A stretch of DNA of 64,000 nucleotides, from assembly GCF_002277895.1 (NCBI RefSeq), contig NZ_CP022998.1:372001-436000 (forward strand). The letters are read 5' to 3'. This document shows, piece by piece, positions 50,458 through 60,200 of this stretch. This stretch comes from Rhizobium sp. 11515TR. Its GTDB lineage: Bacteria; Pseudomonadota; Alphaproteobacteria; Rhizobiales; Rhizobiaceae. The notes under the pieces are model-generated. The model was not told the origin of the DNA, ran no database searches, and saw nothing but the letters and a program-made list of their open reading frames with translations. Numbering within the stretch: the first letter of the stretch is position 1; every line of letters begins with the position of its first letter. The position numbers were made by a program, and so were the translations under genes.

Positions 50458-51309
50458 CTACTTCGCCAGTTGCGGCGCAATGTCCATGCCGAACCATTTC
50501 TCGGCGATCCTGCTAATGGTCCCGTCCTTAATGCTGGCTTCGAGCGCGCTGTCGAAATCGGCAATCAGGTCGGTATCTTCCTTGCGAAGGCCGATACCGA
50601 CACCCGGCCCCCAGGTGCCGCCGGAAAGTTGCGGCCCGAAGAAATCCGCCTGCTCGCCATCAGGCGTTTTGAGAAAGTCTCGCCAGACGAAATAATCCCC
50701 CAGGCCTCCGTCGATGCGCTGGGCGACGAGATCCAGCTTCAGGTTCTCCTGGCTGTCATAGCTGCGCACCTCGGCGACATCGCCGAACAACTCCTTGACA
50801 ACGGCTTCCGAATTCGACGATCGCAGCACGCCGAGTATCCGGCCGGTCAGGCTCGCTCGCAATTTTGCAACCGTCTCTTTTGCCGAAGCATCCATATTCG
50901 TCAGGTTGAGCTTGGCCTTCGTGTCGCCTGGCTGCAAACCGACATCCCGTCGCATGACGATTTGGTTCGGCCCAACGGCATATGGCGCGGAAAAAGCTAT
51001 CGACTTCTTGCGCTTTTCCGTAATCGACATGCCGGCCATGATCGCATCATATTTCTTTACGAGCAGGCCGGGAATGATGCCGTCCCAATCCTGGGCGACG
51101 AATTTGCATTTGAGCTGCATGCGCGTGCAAAGTTCCTGGCCGACATCGATGTCGAAGCCAACCAGCGCCCCGCTCGCATCAATGAAATCCCATGGCGGAG
51201 ACGCGCCTTCGGATGCGATCGTGATCGCCGTTCGCTGCTCCGCATGGGCAAGCCCCGCGCCCAGCAAGACTGCGGCAAAGATGAAGGTAAGCTGTCGTTT
51301 CATGCTCAT
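50458..51309 (-). CDS. Polar amino-acid ABC transporter substrate-binding protein
   Basis: The 283-residue protein has signal peptide MSMKRQLTFIFAAVLLGAGL with cleavage AHAEQ. The family-3 binding domain shows PPWDFIDASGALVGFDIDVGQELCTRM, AQDWDGIIPGLLVKKYDAIMAGMSIT (in parts), RGD-type Arg in FSAPYAVGP and the late LRKEDTDLIADFDSAL. An unusual insert of about 20 residues (QPGDTKAKLNLTNMDASAKE) lies after the first lobe crossing. Resembles lysine/arginine/ornithine or opine binding proteins. Confidence 0.9.
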   Translation of the reverse strand: MSMKRQLTFIFAAVLLGAGLAHAEQRTAITIASEGASPPWDFIDASGALVGFDIDVGQELCTRMQLKCKFVAQDWDGIIPGLLVKKYDAIMAGMSITEKRKKSIAFSAPYAVGPNQIVMRRDVGLQPGDTKAKLNLTNMDASAKETVAKLRASLTGRILGVLRSSNSEAVVKELFGDVAEVRSYDSQENLKLDLVAQRIDGGLGDYFVWRDFLKTPDGEQADFFGPQLSGGTWGPGVGIGLRKEDTDLIADFDSALEASIKDGTISRIAEKWFGMDIAPQLAK

Positions 51310-51329
51310 TCCCCTTGTTTCTGGTTATG

Positions 51330-52466
51330 CTATGAAGGACGGGTGCGATAAAGTCGTGGGAGGTTGTCTCGGAGCCCACAGTTCAACCCTGTCGCATCCG
51401 TCTCCCAGGAGGATGCGACATCCGCCAGCGTGATGCGGGCATCGCCTGAACGACCGAGCAGCACGACTTCGTCCCCCAGTTCAGCCTCCGGAATACCGGT
51501 GACATCGATGCGCAGATGTTCGAGATGGATAGGTGGCACAACCGGCACGCGCTGCCCTCTGACGAGAGCCGTGGCCGTGGACCTGATGGCGCGCGGCACC
51601 CCGTGACCCCAGCCGATGCCAAGCACCGCCATGCGCATGCCGGAATGGTATCCTGGCAGCGCGGGAGGAAGCCCCATGCTGTCGTCGCAATCCTTCAGCG
51701 AAACGATCCGCGCCTTGATCGCCGATAGCGCCGGAATCGTCCGAATGCGTCCGCCTGACGGCGAGCCGGCCAGGCCGAAGAGAAGCGCGCCGGGGTCGAC
51801 GGCATTCATGTCAAGTTCGGGATGGCGAAGCATGCTCTCGCTACTGGAGACCATGACGGTTGCCGGCAGTCGCCCGATCGCCGCTAGCCTGCCGAGCAGC
51901 GGTGCGAGCCGTGCCACCTGTCCGGGCGCGGAGGAACCAGCCTTGCCGAATTCGTTGAGATGGGCGTAGAGGCCTTCGACCGTGACCGCTGATTGCTGAC
52001 TGCACAGCTCCAAAAGATGCTCAAGGCGGGAAGGTGTTTCGCCTGCACGCCAGAAGCCGAGATCGATCTTGATGAAGAGCTTGAGCGGAATACCAGTCGA
52101 GAGCCATCTTTGAAGATCCTCTTCGCCCGATACCGTTATGGTCAGGTCGAGGTCCCGCACCAGGCCGGCTGCATCAGGGCCGATACCAGGGTACATCAGG
52201 ATCGGCACAGCGGGTGCTGCCTCGCGCACGGCTAGCGCGTCACGGATGGAGACGACCCCAAATGCGTCGACACCTTCAGCCGCCAGGATGGCGGCGGCCC
52301 TCCCGACGCCGCATCCATAGGCATCCTGTTTCAGGCAGGCAAAGATCCTTGTGTTCCGATCTACGGCCGCCCTCACGGCGCGATAGTTGGTGGCGATGGC
52401 CGAGAGGTCGATCTCACGCCAGGCGGTCGCTCCCACCATCATCATCCGGTCCTGACTATTGTCCAT
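51330..52466 (-). CDS. Alanine-racemase-fold PLP protein with altered active site
   Basis: The 378-residue protein has the Alr N-terminal barrel, with Schiff-base K46 in ACLKQDAYGCG, KIDLGFWRAGE and VMVSSSESML, and the C-terminal beta domain ending in DNLPRLY. By eye alignment to Geobacillus Alr several key residues differ: Arg219 of VR.GI..YG is D224 (VDPGALLFG), Tyr265 of GYADG is W286 (GIGWGHGV), Met312-Asp313 is L315-E316, and Tyr354 is T359. Racemisation by the normal two-base mechanism is therefore unlikely. The start is ATG 52466 or 52445. It overlaps the permease gene by 11 bp and is transcribed within the amino-acid importer operon. Confidence 0.85.
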   Translation of the reverse strand: MDNSQDRMMMVGATAWREIDLSAIATNYRAVRAAVDRNTRIFACLKQDAYGCGVGRAAAILAAEGVDAFGVVSIRDALAVREAAPAVPILMYPGIGPDAAGLVRDLDLTITVSGEEDLQRWLSTGIPLKLFIKIDLGFWRAGETPSRLEHLLELCSQQSAVTVEGLYAHLNEFGKAGSSAPGQVARLAPLLGRLAAIGRLPATVMVSSSESMLRHPELDMNAVDPGALLFGLAGSPSGGRIRTIPALSAIKARIVSLKDCDDSMGLPPALPGYHSGMRMAVLGIGWGHGVPRAIRSTATALVRGQRVPVVPPIHLEHLRIDVTGIPEAELGDEVVLLGRSGDARITLADVASSWETDATGLNCGLRDNLPRLYRTRPS

Positions 52467-53187
52467 GGCGCACCTGCCTGAAAAACACCTTGTCCGGACG
52501 AGTCTTGACCCGCGGAGCACCGGCCAAATGGCCTTCCAGTCGATGGAAGGCGCTGGTGACGCCGAACGTAAGGGCGAGATAGAGCAGGCCCGCAGCGATG
52601 AAGATTTCGTAGGGGGCAAACGTTTCCGCAACCAGTTTCCGTGAGAGGCCGGTTATTTCCAGGAGGGTCACGGTGCTGGCCAGCGAGCTTGCCTTCAGCA
52701 TGCCGATCACCTCGTTGGCATAGGACGGCAGCACGCTCCTGAAGGCGATAGGGAAGACGATCCTGCGTTTGATCTGCAAGGGCGTCATGCCGATGGACTC
52801 GCCCGCCTCGACCACCCCGGGGGAAACGGCCTGTATGCCGCCGCGAAAGATCTCCGTGGCATAGGCAGCACCGTTGAGGGCCAAGGCCAGCAGGCAGCAC
52901 CAGAACGGTTCTCTCAGAAGGATCCACGCCACGCTCGAACGGATGAAGCCTATCTGTCCCAGGCCATAATAGATGAGAAACAGCTGGACGAGCAGCGGCG
53001 TGCCGCGGAACACATAAGTATAGGCCAACACCGGGAGGGACAGCCACTTTGCGGGGGATGCCCGCAGGAAGGCCAGCGGGACCGCCAGGACAAGCGCAAT
53101 CACAAGCGATGCGAATGTCAGCAGCAGTGTCAGCGGTATTCCCCGGCCAAGCGTGAGAATGCTGTTGATAAGAAGGGTGATATCCAT
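52456..53187 (-). CDS. Polar amino-acid ABC transporter permease (HisM type)
   Basis: The 243-residue protein has about five hydrophobic helices, with YVFRGTPLLVQLFLIYYGLG and NGAAYATEIFRGGIQAVSPGVVEAGESIGMT (in parts), the standard signature of HisQ/M permeases. Starts 11 bp after the frameshifted partner permease and overlaps the racemase-fold gene by 11 bp. Confidence 0.92.
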   Translation of the reverse strand: MDITLLINSILTLGRGIPLTLLLTFASLVIALVLAVPLAFLRASPAKWLSLPVLAYTYVFRGTPLLVQLFLIYYGLGQIGFIRSSVAWILLREPFWCCLLALALNGAAYATEIFRGGIQAVSPGVVEAGESIGMTPLQIKRRIVFPIAFRSVLPSYANEVIGMLKASSLASTVTLLEITGLSRKLVAETFAPYEIFIAAGLLYLALTFGVTSAFHRLEGHLAGAPRVKTRPDKVFFRQVRHGQ

Positions 53188-53198
53188 CTTGCCGCTCC

Positions 53199-53857
53199 TC
53201 AGTGGCCGGGGACGGCAAAGCGCCGCTCAAGCAAGTTGAAAGCAATCAGCGCAATGGTGGTAAGCAACAGATAGAGAGCCGCAGCCGCAAGATAGAATGT
53301 CAGCGGTGCCCGCATCGAACCCGCGCCTATCGACGCAACCCGCATGATGTCCGTCAGCCCCACGATTGAGATCAGCGAGGTCTCCTTGATCAGGGAGATC
53401 CACTGATTGGCGAGCGCGGGCAGCGCGATGCGCATCATCTGCGGAAGGATAACGAGGCCCCAGACCTGCCATGGATGCAGGCCGAGCGACCGTGCCGCCT
53501 CGACCTGTCCCGTCGGTATGCTGAGAACCGCCCCGCGAAAGATCTCGGCCATGTAGGCACCGGAGACGATGGTGAGGGCCACGACGCCCGCCAGGAAGGC
53601 ATTGATCTCGACATATTGGCCGAACAGGCTGCTGACGGCCACCGTCCCCCGAAATAGATCAGCAGGATGACCAGAAGTTCCGGCACACCGCGAATGATCG
53701 TCGTGTAGGATCCGATAGCAACACTCAACCACCTCAACTTCGAAAGGCGGCCGGCGGCTGCCAGCAGTCCAAGTGCTGTGCCTAGCATGGCGCTGACAGC
53801 AGCCAGCTCCACAGTTGTCTTGAGCCCCGCGACGAACTGGATCAGGAAGCCATCCAT
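53199..53857 (-). pseudogene. Polar amino-acid ABC transporter permease (HisQ type), frameshifted
   Basis: Residues 1-70 (FVAGLKTTVELAAVSAMLGT, TTIIRGVPELLVILLIYFGG) are in one frame and the rest (VAVSSLFGQYVEINAFLAG, YMAEIFRGAVLSIPTGQVEA, RRFAVPGH end) in another. The span is 659 nt, one base short of 220 codons. The switch is in a run of five C on the plus strand (53646-53650); a sixth would read LIYFGGTVAVSS, exactly the family sequence. Either a loss-of-function mutation or a homopolymer sequencing error. If real, import by this operon is broken. Confidence 0.88.
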
Positions 53858-53868
53858 AGGAAACCCTT

Positions 53869-54660
53869 CTAGTTATGCGCAGCCAGGAAGCCGCGAAGGC
53901 GGCTTGACGCCGGAGAAGAAAAGAACTGCGACGGAGGCGCTTCCTCCTCGATCAACCCCCGATGCATGAACGCCGCCCGCGTCGAAACTTCCCGCGCGAA
54001 TGCCAATTCGTGGGTCACGATCACCATTGTGCGCCTTTCGGCTGCAAGCTTTGCCATCACGCGCAAGACCTCTCCGACGAGTTCAGGATCAAGTGCCGAT
54101 GTCGGTTCGTCGAAGAGAAGAACCTCCGGCTCCATGGCCAGCGCCCGCGCGATAGCGACGCGCTGCTGCTGGCCGCCCGAGAGATGGTGAGGATAGGCCC
54201 CCGCCTTCTCCGAAAGCCCTACCTTCGCAAGATAGCGGCGCCCGTGATCGGTGGCTGTAGCGCGGCGAAGACCCTTCACGAGAACCGGACCTTCCGTCAC
54301 GTTCTCGAGCACCGTCTTGTGGGGCCAGAGATTGAAGTTCTGGAACACCATGCCGATCGAAGCCCTCACTCGTCGTACGTGCCGATGATCGAGGATGCGG
54401 GGAACGTCGCCCGGCCGCATTGCAGGACGGATCGGGAGCCGCTCGCCATGTATCCAGATCTCGCCTTGATCGGGAATGGCCAGGAGATTGAGGCATCGAA
54501 GGAGAGTGCTCTTGCCCGACCCGCTGCTGCCGAGGATGGAGACGATTTCGCCGGTGCGCACGTTTAGATTGACGCCGCGCAAGACCTCAGTATTGCCGAG
54601 GCGTTTCTTGATGCCTTGCGCAGATACGCCGACTTCCGGCACGATCCTCTCGATTGACAT
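53869..54660 (-). CDS. Polar amino-acid ABC transporter ATP-binding protein
   Basis: The 263-residue ATPase of the GlnQ/HisP class has Walker A GSSGSGKSTLL, Q-loop VFQNFNLWPHKTVLENV, signature LSGGQQQRVAIARAL, Walker B VLLFDEPTSALDPEL and H-loop VTHELAFAREV. ATG 54660 is chosen (GGAG 6 nt upstream); the frame stays open to 54819 without a better site. A 15-residue insert after Walker A (ERLPIRPAMRPGDVPRI) matches the HisP type. First gene of the operon. Confidence 0.92.
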   Translation of the reverse strand: MSIERIVPEVGVSAQGIKKRLGNTEVLRGVNLNVRTGEIVSILGSSGSGKSTLLRCLNLLAIPDQGEIWIHGERLPIRPAMRPGDVPRILDHRHVRRVRASIGMVFQNFNLWPHKTVLENVTEGPVLVKGLRRATATDHGRRYLAKVGLSEKAGAYPHHLSGGQQQRVAIARALAMEPEVLLFDEPTSALDPELVGEVLRVMAKLAAERRTMVIVTHELAFAREVSTRAAFMHRGLIEEEAPPSQFFSSPASSRLRGFLAAHN

Positions 54661-54873
54661 CACGCGCTCCGCACCGAGGAGACGATGCTGCTTGAGCAAA
54701 TCACAGTTGCGATTGGATATAACTTTACCGTTGCTGCGCGCATGGAGCGGCACCATCCTATTGGCTTTTTGACATGGATACGGCGCTGGCCGCGGCTGCG
54801 TTGACCGTCTCTCTGTCAACTTCGAAAGGGAGAATTGCCTGAGATCTATGCAGCGGTCAATTTATAAGCAAAA

Positions 54874-54891
54874 ATACTTTTCGATAAGTAT
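54874..54891. promoter_or_regulatory. LysR-type dyad, activation-side site
   Basis: ATACTT-TTCGAT-AAGTAT is a perfect inverted repeat with the T-N11-A form typical of LysR boxes, midway between the ATPase start (54660) and the LysR start (54982). Confidence 0.6.
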
Positions 54892-54929
54892 AGCTTATAG
54901 GACGGCTGAATTCGGGGCGCTTCCCGCGA

Positions 54930-54959
54930 GCCGATATAAGCTTAAGTTTTAATATCGGC
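54930..54959. promoter_or_regulatory. Second dyad upstream of the LysR gene
   Basis: GCCGATAT and ATATCGGC, perfect 8-bp arms with a 14-bp spacer, end 22 bp before ATG 54982. Likely the autoregulatory site or a hairpin in the leader. Confidence 0.5.
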
Positions 54960-54981
54960 CGCACGAACGGGGAGTTTAGCC

Positions 54982-55923
54982 ATGGTCGAAATCGCGGGGA
55001 CGGGCATTACGCTACGCCAGCTTCAAATTTTGCGGGAGGTCGTTCGCACAGGATCGGAAAGAGCCGCGGCGAAGGTGCTCGACATCACCCAACCGGGGGT
55101 CAGCCAGCAGGTCAAACTGCTTGAGAAGCTGCTTGGCGTACAACTCTTCATACGCGACAGGGGCAGGCTGGTCCCGAGTGCCCAGGCGATGGCGCTGTTT
55201 CGGGATACCGATGCGACTTTTGCCCAGATGGAGCGGATCGCCAAAACGGTGACATCGCTTCGAGGCATTGACAGTGACACCATCAGCATCGCGGCACCCT
55301 ACGTCTTTTCAATGAGACTGCTTCCCGACGTTATCAAGACATTGCGATCACGACAGGCGATAACTTCGGTTCAGCTTAGGTCGGGAAACTATCGGGAAAT
55401 CATCGACCATGTCCTAGAGGGACGTGCGGATATTGGTCTGGGACGGCTGCCGCTGGACGACAAGATCTTCGAGTGGCGCCCGGTGGCAACGGCGACCAAT
55501 GTCTACATCTTCCATCGTGGGCACCGGCTCGCGCAGAAGGATATCATTAGACCTGAGGACTTGATCGGCGAACCTCTCGCCGATGTAGAGCCTCAGATGC
55601 AGTCGCATCATATGAACGAAAACGCGATGCGCTACATGGGTGCAGAGCCCAACCTGGCGATCCAGGTCGATGTCATCGGGCAGGAAGTCAACTTCGTAGC
55701 CGCGGCGCTGGGCATAACAAGTAGCAACACTTTCGCCGCCCGCCAGTTTGCCGCCTTCCCTGTCGAGATCCGCCCCTTTGAGCCCAGTGCCCTCTATCAC
55801 TACATCATCTTCTGGCAAAAGGGCCGACGCCTCAGTCCGGTTCTGCAAGATGCCATTGAGATCACTGTCGAATGCGCCACGGCGGGAGATACTTCCGTGC
55901 CAGAAGAATCTTTAAACGGTTGA
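54982..55923 (+). CDS. LysR-family regulator of the amino-acid transport operon
   Basis: The 313-residue regulator has HTH LRQLQILREVVRTGSERAAA, VLDITQPGVSQQVKLLEKLL and effector domain VFSMRLLPDVIKTLRSRQ, EIIDHVLEGRADIGLGRLP, VIGQEVNFVAAALGI. It resembles the NocR/OccR-type opine and amino-acid catabolism regulators (GT.R.A...L..TQP.VS), a moderate-confidence grouping. SD GGGGAG. Divergent from the importer/racemase-fold/CapA operon. Confidence 0.9.
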   Translation: MVEIAGTGITLRQLQILREVVRTGSERAAAKVLDITQPGVSQQVKLLEKLLGVQLFIRDRGRLVPSAQAMALFRDTDATFAQMERIAKTVTSLRGIDSDTISIAAPYVFSMRLLPDVIKTLRSRQAITSVQLRSGNYREIIDHVLEGRADIGLGRLPLDDKIFEWRPVATATNVYIFHRGHRLAQKDIIRPEDLIGEPLADVEPQMQSHHMNENAMRYMGAEPNLAIQVDVIGQEVNFVAAALGITSSNTFAARQFAAFPVEIRPFEPSALYHYIIFWQKGRRLSPVLQDAIEITVECATAGDTSVPEESLNG

Positions 55924-56446
55924 ATCTGGAGCGACGATCTTAATGGGAGTTAAATCGACGACCGTATTAAGATGAGTCGCGCGCTTGAAATTCCTCCTAT
56001 TGGCTATAGGCTTGGAGGATATAATCGACTCCCCGCGATGGCAATGGACCCGCCTTGCAGGATTTTGGCCACCTCATCAATCGACAAAGACGCTTGAATC
56101 GCAAACGTCAACGTAGGAGCCAGAATTTTCGGTCAAACGGCGGTCCCACCTAGCGAAATTCCGAGACTTCACCTTCGGTGTAGCGATATATAAGCAGGCT
56201 CATAGATCTCCGGCAGCTTCATTACGATCCGCTCCCTCGGATACGGCGCCCCGAACGTCGCCTGGATGAACTCATCGCCGCGACTTTAATCCTTGCGCAG
56301 ATCGCGGCGGCCGCTTCGGGCTTCCAGGTGCCAGCAGAGTATCAGCAACTTGTCGCGATTACCTCAACACGGGTGAAGTTTGGGCCTCGCCTCTATTGAC
56401 CTCGTCAGGCGGCAGTCTATCTTCAACGTCTTGGGAGAAGACAGAG
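55924..56446. other. Intergenic region, no supported gene
   Basis: No complete gene is visible. A minus-strand open stretch at 56169-56282 encodes DEFIQATFGAPYPRERIV and ends in a stop; it looks protein-like but has no start or recognisable family and may be a gene fragment. Confidence 0.4.
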
Positions 56447-56746
56447 ATGTTGGCGCAAGACGAATTCTCAATAGGCCCCTATGCGCAGTTAAATCACGGC
56501 GAACGTCTCCACCGCGTCGATCTTCTTGCAGCTACGATCTCAAGGCTAGCCTTCGATGTTGCCGAAATAGGCGATTCTGTCACAGTAAGATCGCTTCTTG
56601 ATATCGGCTGGATGCTGAAGGTCATGCGTGAGGATCAGGCAGCGGATTGCAGTTCTAGCAATCTGATCATCGACAATGCCGTCAGGTTGGTACGAACCAT
56701 AAAAGCGCGTTGCCAAGAACACTTCAGTGTGCGGACCATTCATTGA
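56447..56746 (+). CDS. Small hypothetical protein
   Basis: The 99-residue, mainly helical product starts MLAQDEFSIGPYAQLNHGER with GGGAGAAGACAG upstream. RLHRVDLLAATISRLAFDVA and SLLDIGWMLKVMREDQAA suggest amphipathic helices. No family recognised. Composition and ribosome binding site make it plausible, nothing more. Confidence 0.4.
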   Translation: MLAQDEFSIGPYAQLNHGERLHRVDLLAATISRLAFDVAEIGDSVTVRSLLDIGWMLKVMREDQAADCSSSNLIIDNAVRLVRTIKARCQEHFSVRTIH

Positions 56747-57208
56747 CCCTTCCCCGGCGTTTAAGCCGCCTTGCCCAAACCAGTTTGACAGCTCTTCCCG
56801 ATCCGCCGCTACCAACTTGCCCTTCCCCGATCGGCATGGAAGCTTGCGCAATGGTCTATAACTGGACGTGAACGTTGATTATAGCCGGCCCCGAAGTCCG
56901 GCTGATTCCGCTCAGCTATATCAAATCCTATCTGCGGCGACAAAAGAACGACACCGCCGCTATCTGCAAAGCTGTGACACGGCCATTCCAGCGCTTCGGC
57001 CCCGCGGCAAGATCGCCCCGGTGTCAGTGCATTGGACGGAAAAGGCGCGAGGCAAGTCGTGCCGTGTTTGAGACCACTGATAACAGCACTGACAGTTTAT
57101 CTTTGGAAGATACGATCGCACACGTTGCATACGCCCTAACGTGTATAGAATATAATATCAATCGCATGAATACGTTGTTGACGATATACGGAGTGAGGCT
57201 CTCGACAA
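56747..57208. other. Intergenic region upstream of the autotransporter end
   Basis: Overlapping open frames at 56868-57071 and 56875-57219 (plus) have no ribosome binding site or family likeness and are probably not genes. No terminator was recognised after the autotransporter stop at 57209. Confidence 0.5.
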
Positions 57209-60200
57209 TCACCAGTTGACTCGGATGCCGACGGTACCGGCAGTTGCGGTCTTTTGGCTTCGGCTATCATCGAGCGACCAGCGATGGCTGGCTTGGCCAT
57301 AGAAGCTTACATTCTGACTCACGCGCGCTGTCAGGCCACCGCCGACCTCCAGCGCCGTATCGCCGAAGCGCGTCTCGATGACTGGCGAGGATTGTCCAAA
57401 GAGCGTGCTGTCATTGCCGGAGAAGGTATGCCAGAAGTTAACGCGCGCATAGGGTTGCCACAGCGTCCCCGCTTCGTCGCGCTCTGTGTATTGCAGCCGC
57501 GCCCCAAGCCTCCCATTGAAGGCCGTACCCGCACTCCAGTCCACACTCGAATACTGGTCTCGAGACCGATCCACCGACAGATCCTGGTAGATTATTTGCG
57601 CTTGTGGCTCGATTAGCCAACCATCGCCTTGTCCGAAGCGGATTGGGTAGCCTGCCTCGAGCGACGCGGTGTATGCCGTCGCATTGGTCGAGATTCCAGC
57701 ACCATAGAGGGATGTGGCTGTCGCGTCGTACCAGCTCCCCTGGAGCACGGCGTCAACATACCAACCTGTTGGGCCGAAATGCGTCCAATAGGTGCCTATC
57801 GACTTCCCATTCATCCGCAAGCGGCCGACCGCCAGGTTTTGCTCCCCCGGCGTGAAGCTGCGCAGCGAAGGAGAGTCATAGTCCGAGTAGGCGAAATACA
57901 CGCCCGCGTGGTCACGGTGACCGCTATCGGTCGTCCGGCGTAGGACGTCGAAACCTGTCTGGAACCCAGTCAGATCGCCATCCCCCTTCGCGTCGACGGT
58001 TCCGTTCCAATGATTGTTCACTCGCTGCCCAAACACCCGACCCCAAGCGCCGTTCGCATAAGCACGCGGCTCCAGCAGGCCGCGCAGGTTCTCCTCTTCA
58101 CCGACGCGCTCGTGCAGTGTTCCCAAAGTCGAAAGGCCCATCTGCCGCGCGATCGAAGGTATCGGCGCATAAAGCGCTACTTCCGGACGGTAGAGCGGGA
58201 TCTCTGGACCCTCCGGCGTTGTTGGGTCGGAGGATGTACCGCTAAGATGGGACCGGAGGAACCATTCGTTTGGATCCGTGCTGCCGCCGCGGAAAAGCTG
58301 GTACTCATAAGCGCCGGCGGCCACACGCTGACCGAGCGTGAAGGCGTCGGCCGTAGTGGTGCCGCCATTGGTCACCTTAATCAGCGGAATACCGTCCGCC
58401 ACCGTCTGCGCTCCCGAACCGCCAGTATTGTTGACAAGTACCGAAGTTGTGCCGCTCGCCTGGCCACCATCGATGACCAAGAGGTTACTCGGCGAGTTGT
58501 CGGCACCAAGATAGGTATTGAAGCCGATGCGGCTGCCCGTGCCGCCAGTGTACTCGCCAACGGTCAGCGTGCTGTAGGCTGCTGGCCGCGACAGGAACTG
58601 TATGAAGCCGGCATTCGCAACCGTGCCGGTTGCATTGGAATCTCCGGTGACATTCCAGGCACTGCTGGCATCGATTGCAACATTGGTCGCGTTCTGTGCC
58701 AGGCCGGTCCAGAGGCTGCCCTGCGTTAGCGCTACGTCAGCGGTGTTCCCTGCGTCTGCTAGGAGGTCCCCTGTCCATTGCGACGTAGTCAGGTTGGCAG
58801 TGGCAGTATTGCCCGGGCCAGTCAGGACCAGATTGCCGGTCCAATTACTGTTGCTGAGCTTGTACGTCAGGGTCGAAGGGTCGACGACGACGTCGCCAAC
58901 GAGCGATGGTATGTCAGCAATGTCCAGCGTCAGATTAGCCGGAATGCCTGCAGCGTCCTCAGTTACCTTCGCCAGTAAGGGCCGGCCGTTTATCGTGGCA
59001 GGGGTGATCGCTGTACCGCCGCTGATCGAGACAGTGCCGGTGCCGCCCTGGGCGAGGACGATCGCCCCATTGGCGGCGCTCAAGCTGCCGCCTGTGACCG
59101 ATATGCTACTCGGTGCATTGCCGGCGAGATAGATCGCCGACGATCCTGTGCCGCTCACCGCGACCGTGGTGCCAGAGGCGGCGAGCGTGCCGCCATTGAT
59201 GGCGGCGATACCATGTGCGGTGCTGCCAGTGGTATCCACCGAGCCGCCTGCAATCTGCACGACGCCCGCATCGCTGGCCTGGACGCCGGAAGCGCCGCCG
59301 CCGGCAGTAGCAATTGCAGTACGAGTCAGAGTAATTGTGCTGCCGGCATCCTGCGCAGATGCGCCAAGGGCGTTCTGCCCCTGCGTGGCGACCGTCACAT
59401 CCGTCGCAGCGATCGCGCCGCCCGCCATCGCGTGCACGCCTATGGCGTTGGCGTTGTTGGTGGTGACCGAGGTGCCGGAGAGGGTGATGCTGCTACCGGC
59501 GTCGGACGCCCGGACACCGTCGGCACCGCCAACAGTGGCGGTATCGGCGCCATTGGTCGTGATGGCGCCGCCAATGATCGAGGCCGTAGCGCCCTGACCG
59601 ACTCTCACACCGATCGCGCCGCCGCCATTGGTGGTGATCGTGTCGTTCTCGGCCTGCAGCCGGCTGCCGGCTCCGTCCACATCGACGCCGTGGGCCTCTA
59701 TGCCTATCTCGTCATCCGGGTACTCGAGGACGGGAGGGCTGCTCCCGGTCACCCGGTATCCGGTGGTGATCTCGCTGCCGGTCACAATGACCGTGCCGGC
59801 GCCGTTGACGAGGACGCCTGTGCTGGAAGGGCCGGTTGTGCGATTTATGGTGTCGGTCAGGGTGACCGTGCTGCCCGACCCACTCGCCACCGCGCCGGCG
59901 GAATTGGGTTGATAGGTGAAAATGCCGTAGCCCGAGAAGTCGATCCTGCCCCCGGCATCAGCCCATATGCCCGGGCTGTTCGCACCATAAGTGGCGGAAC
60001 TCGCACCGTTGCTGACCTGGATGCTGCTGCCGACGCCTCGGGCGAGCATGCCCGGGGAATTGGCGATGACGGTGCCTCCGTAATAATCGCCTGTTGCGAT
60101 CGCGCCGCCGTTGACGGTGATCATTCCCCCGCCGGTGGCGAACAGCCCGGTGCTGCCGTTGCTTAAGATGTTCACGTACGTGTTGTTCAGGGTAAGACTG

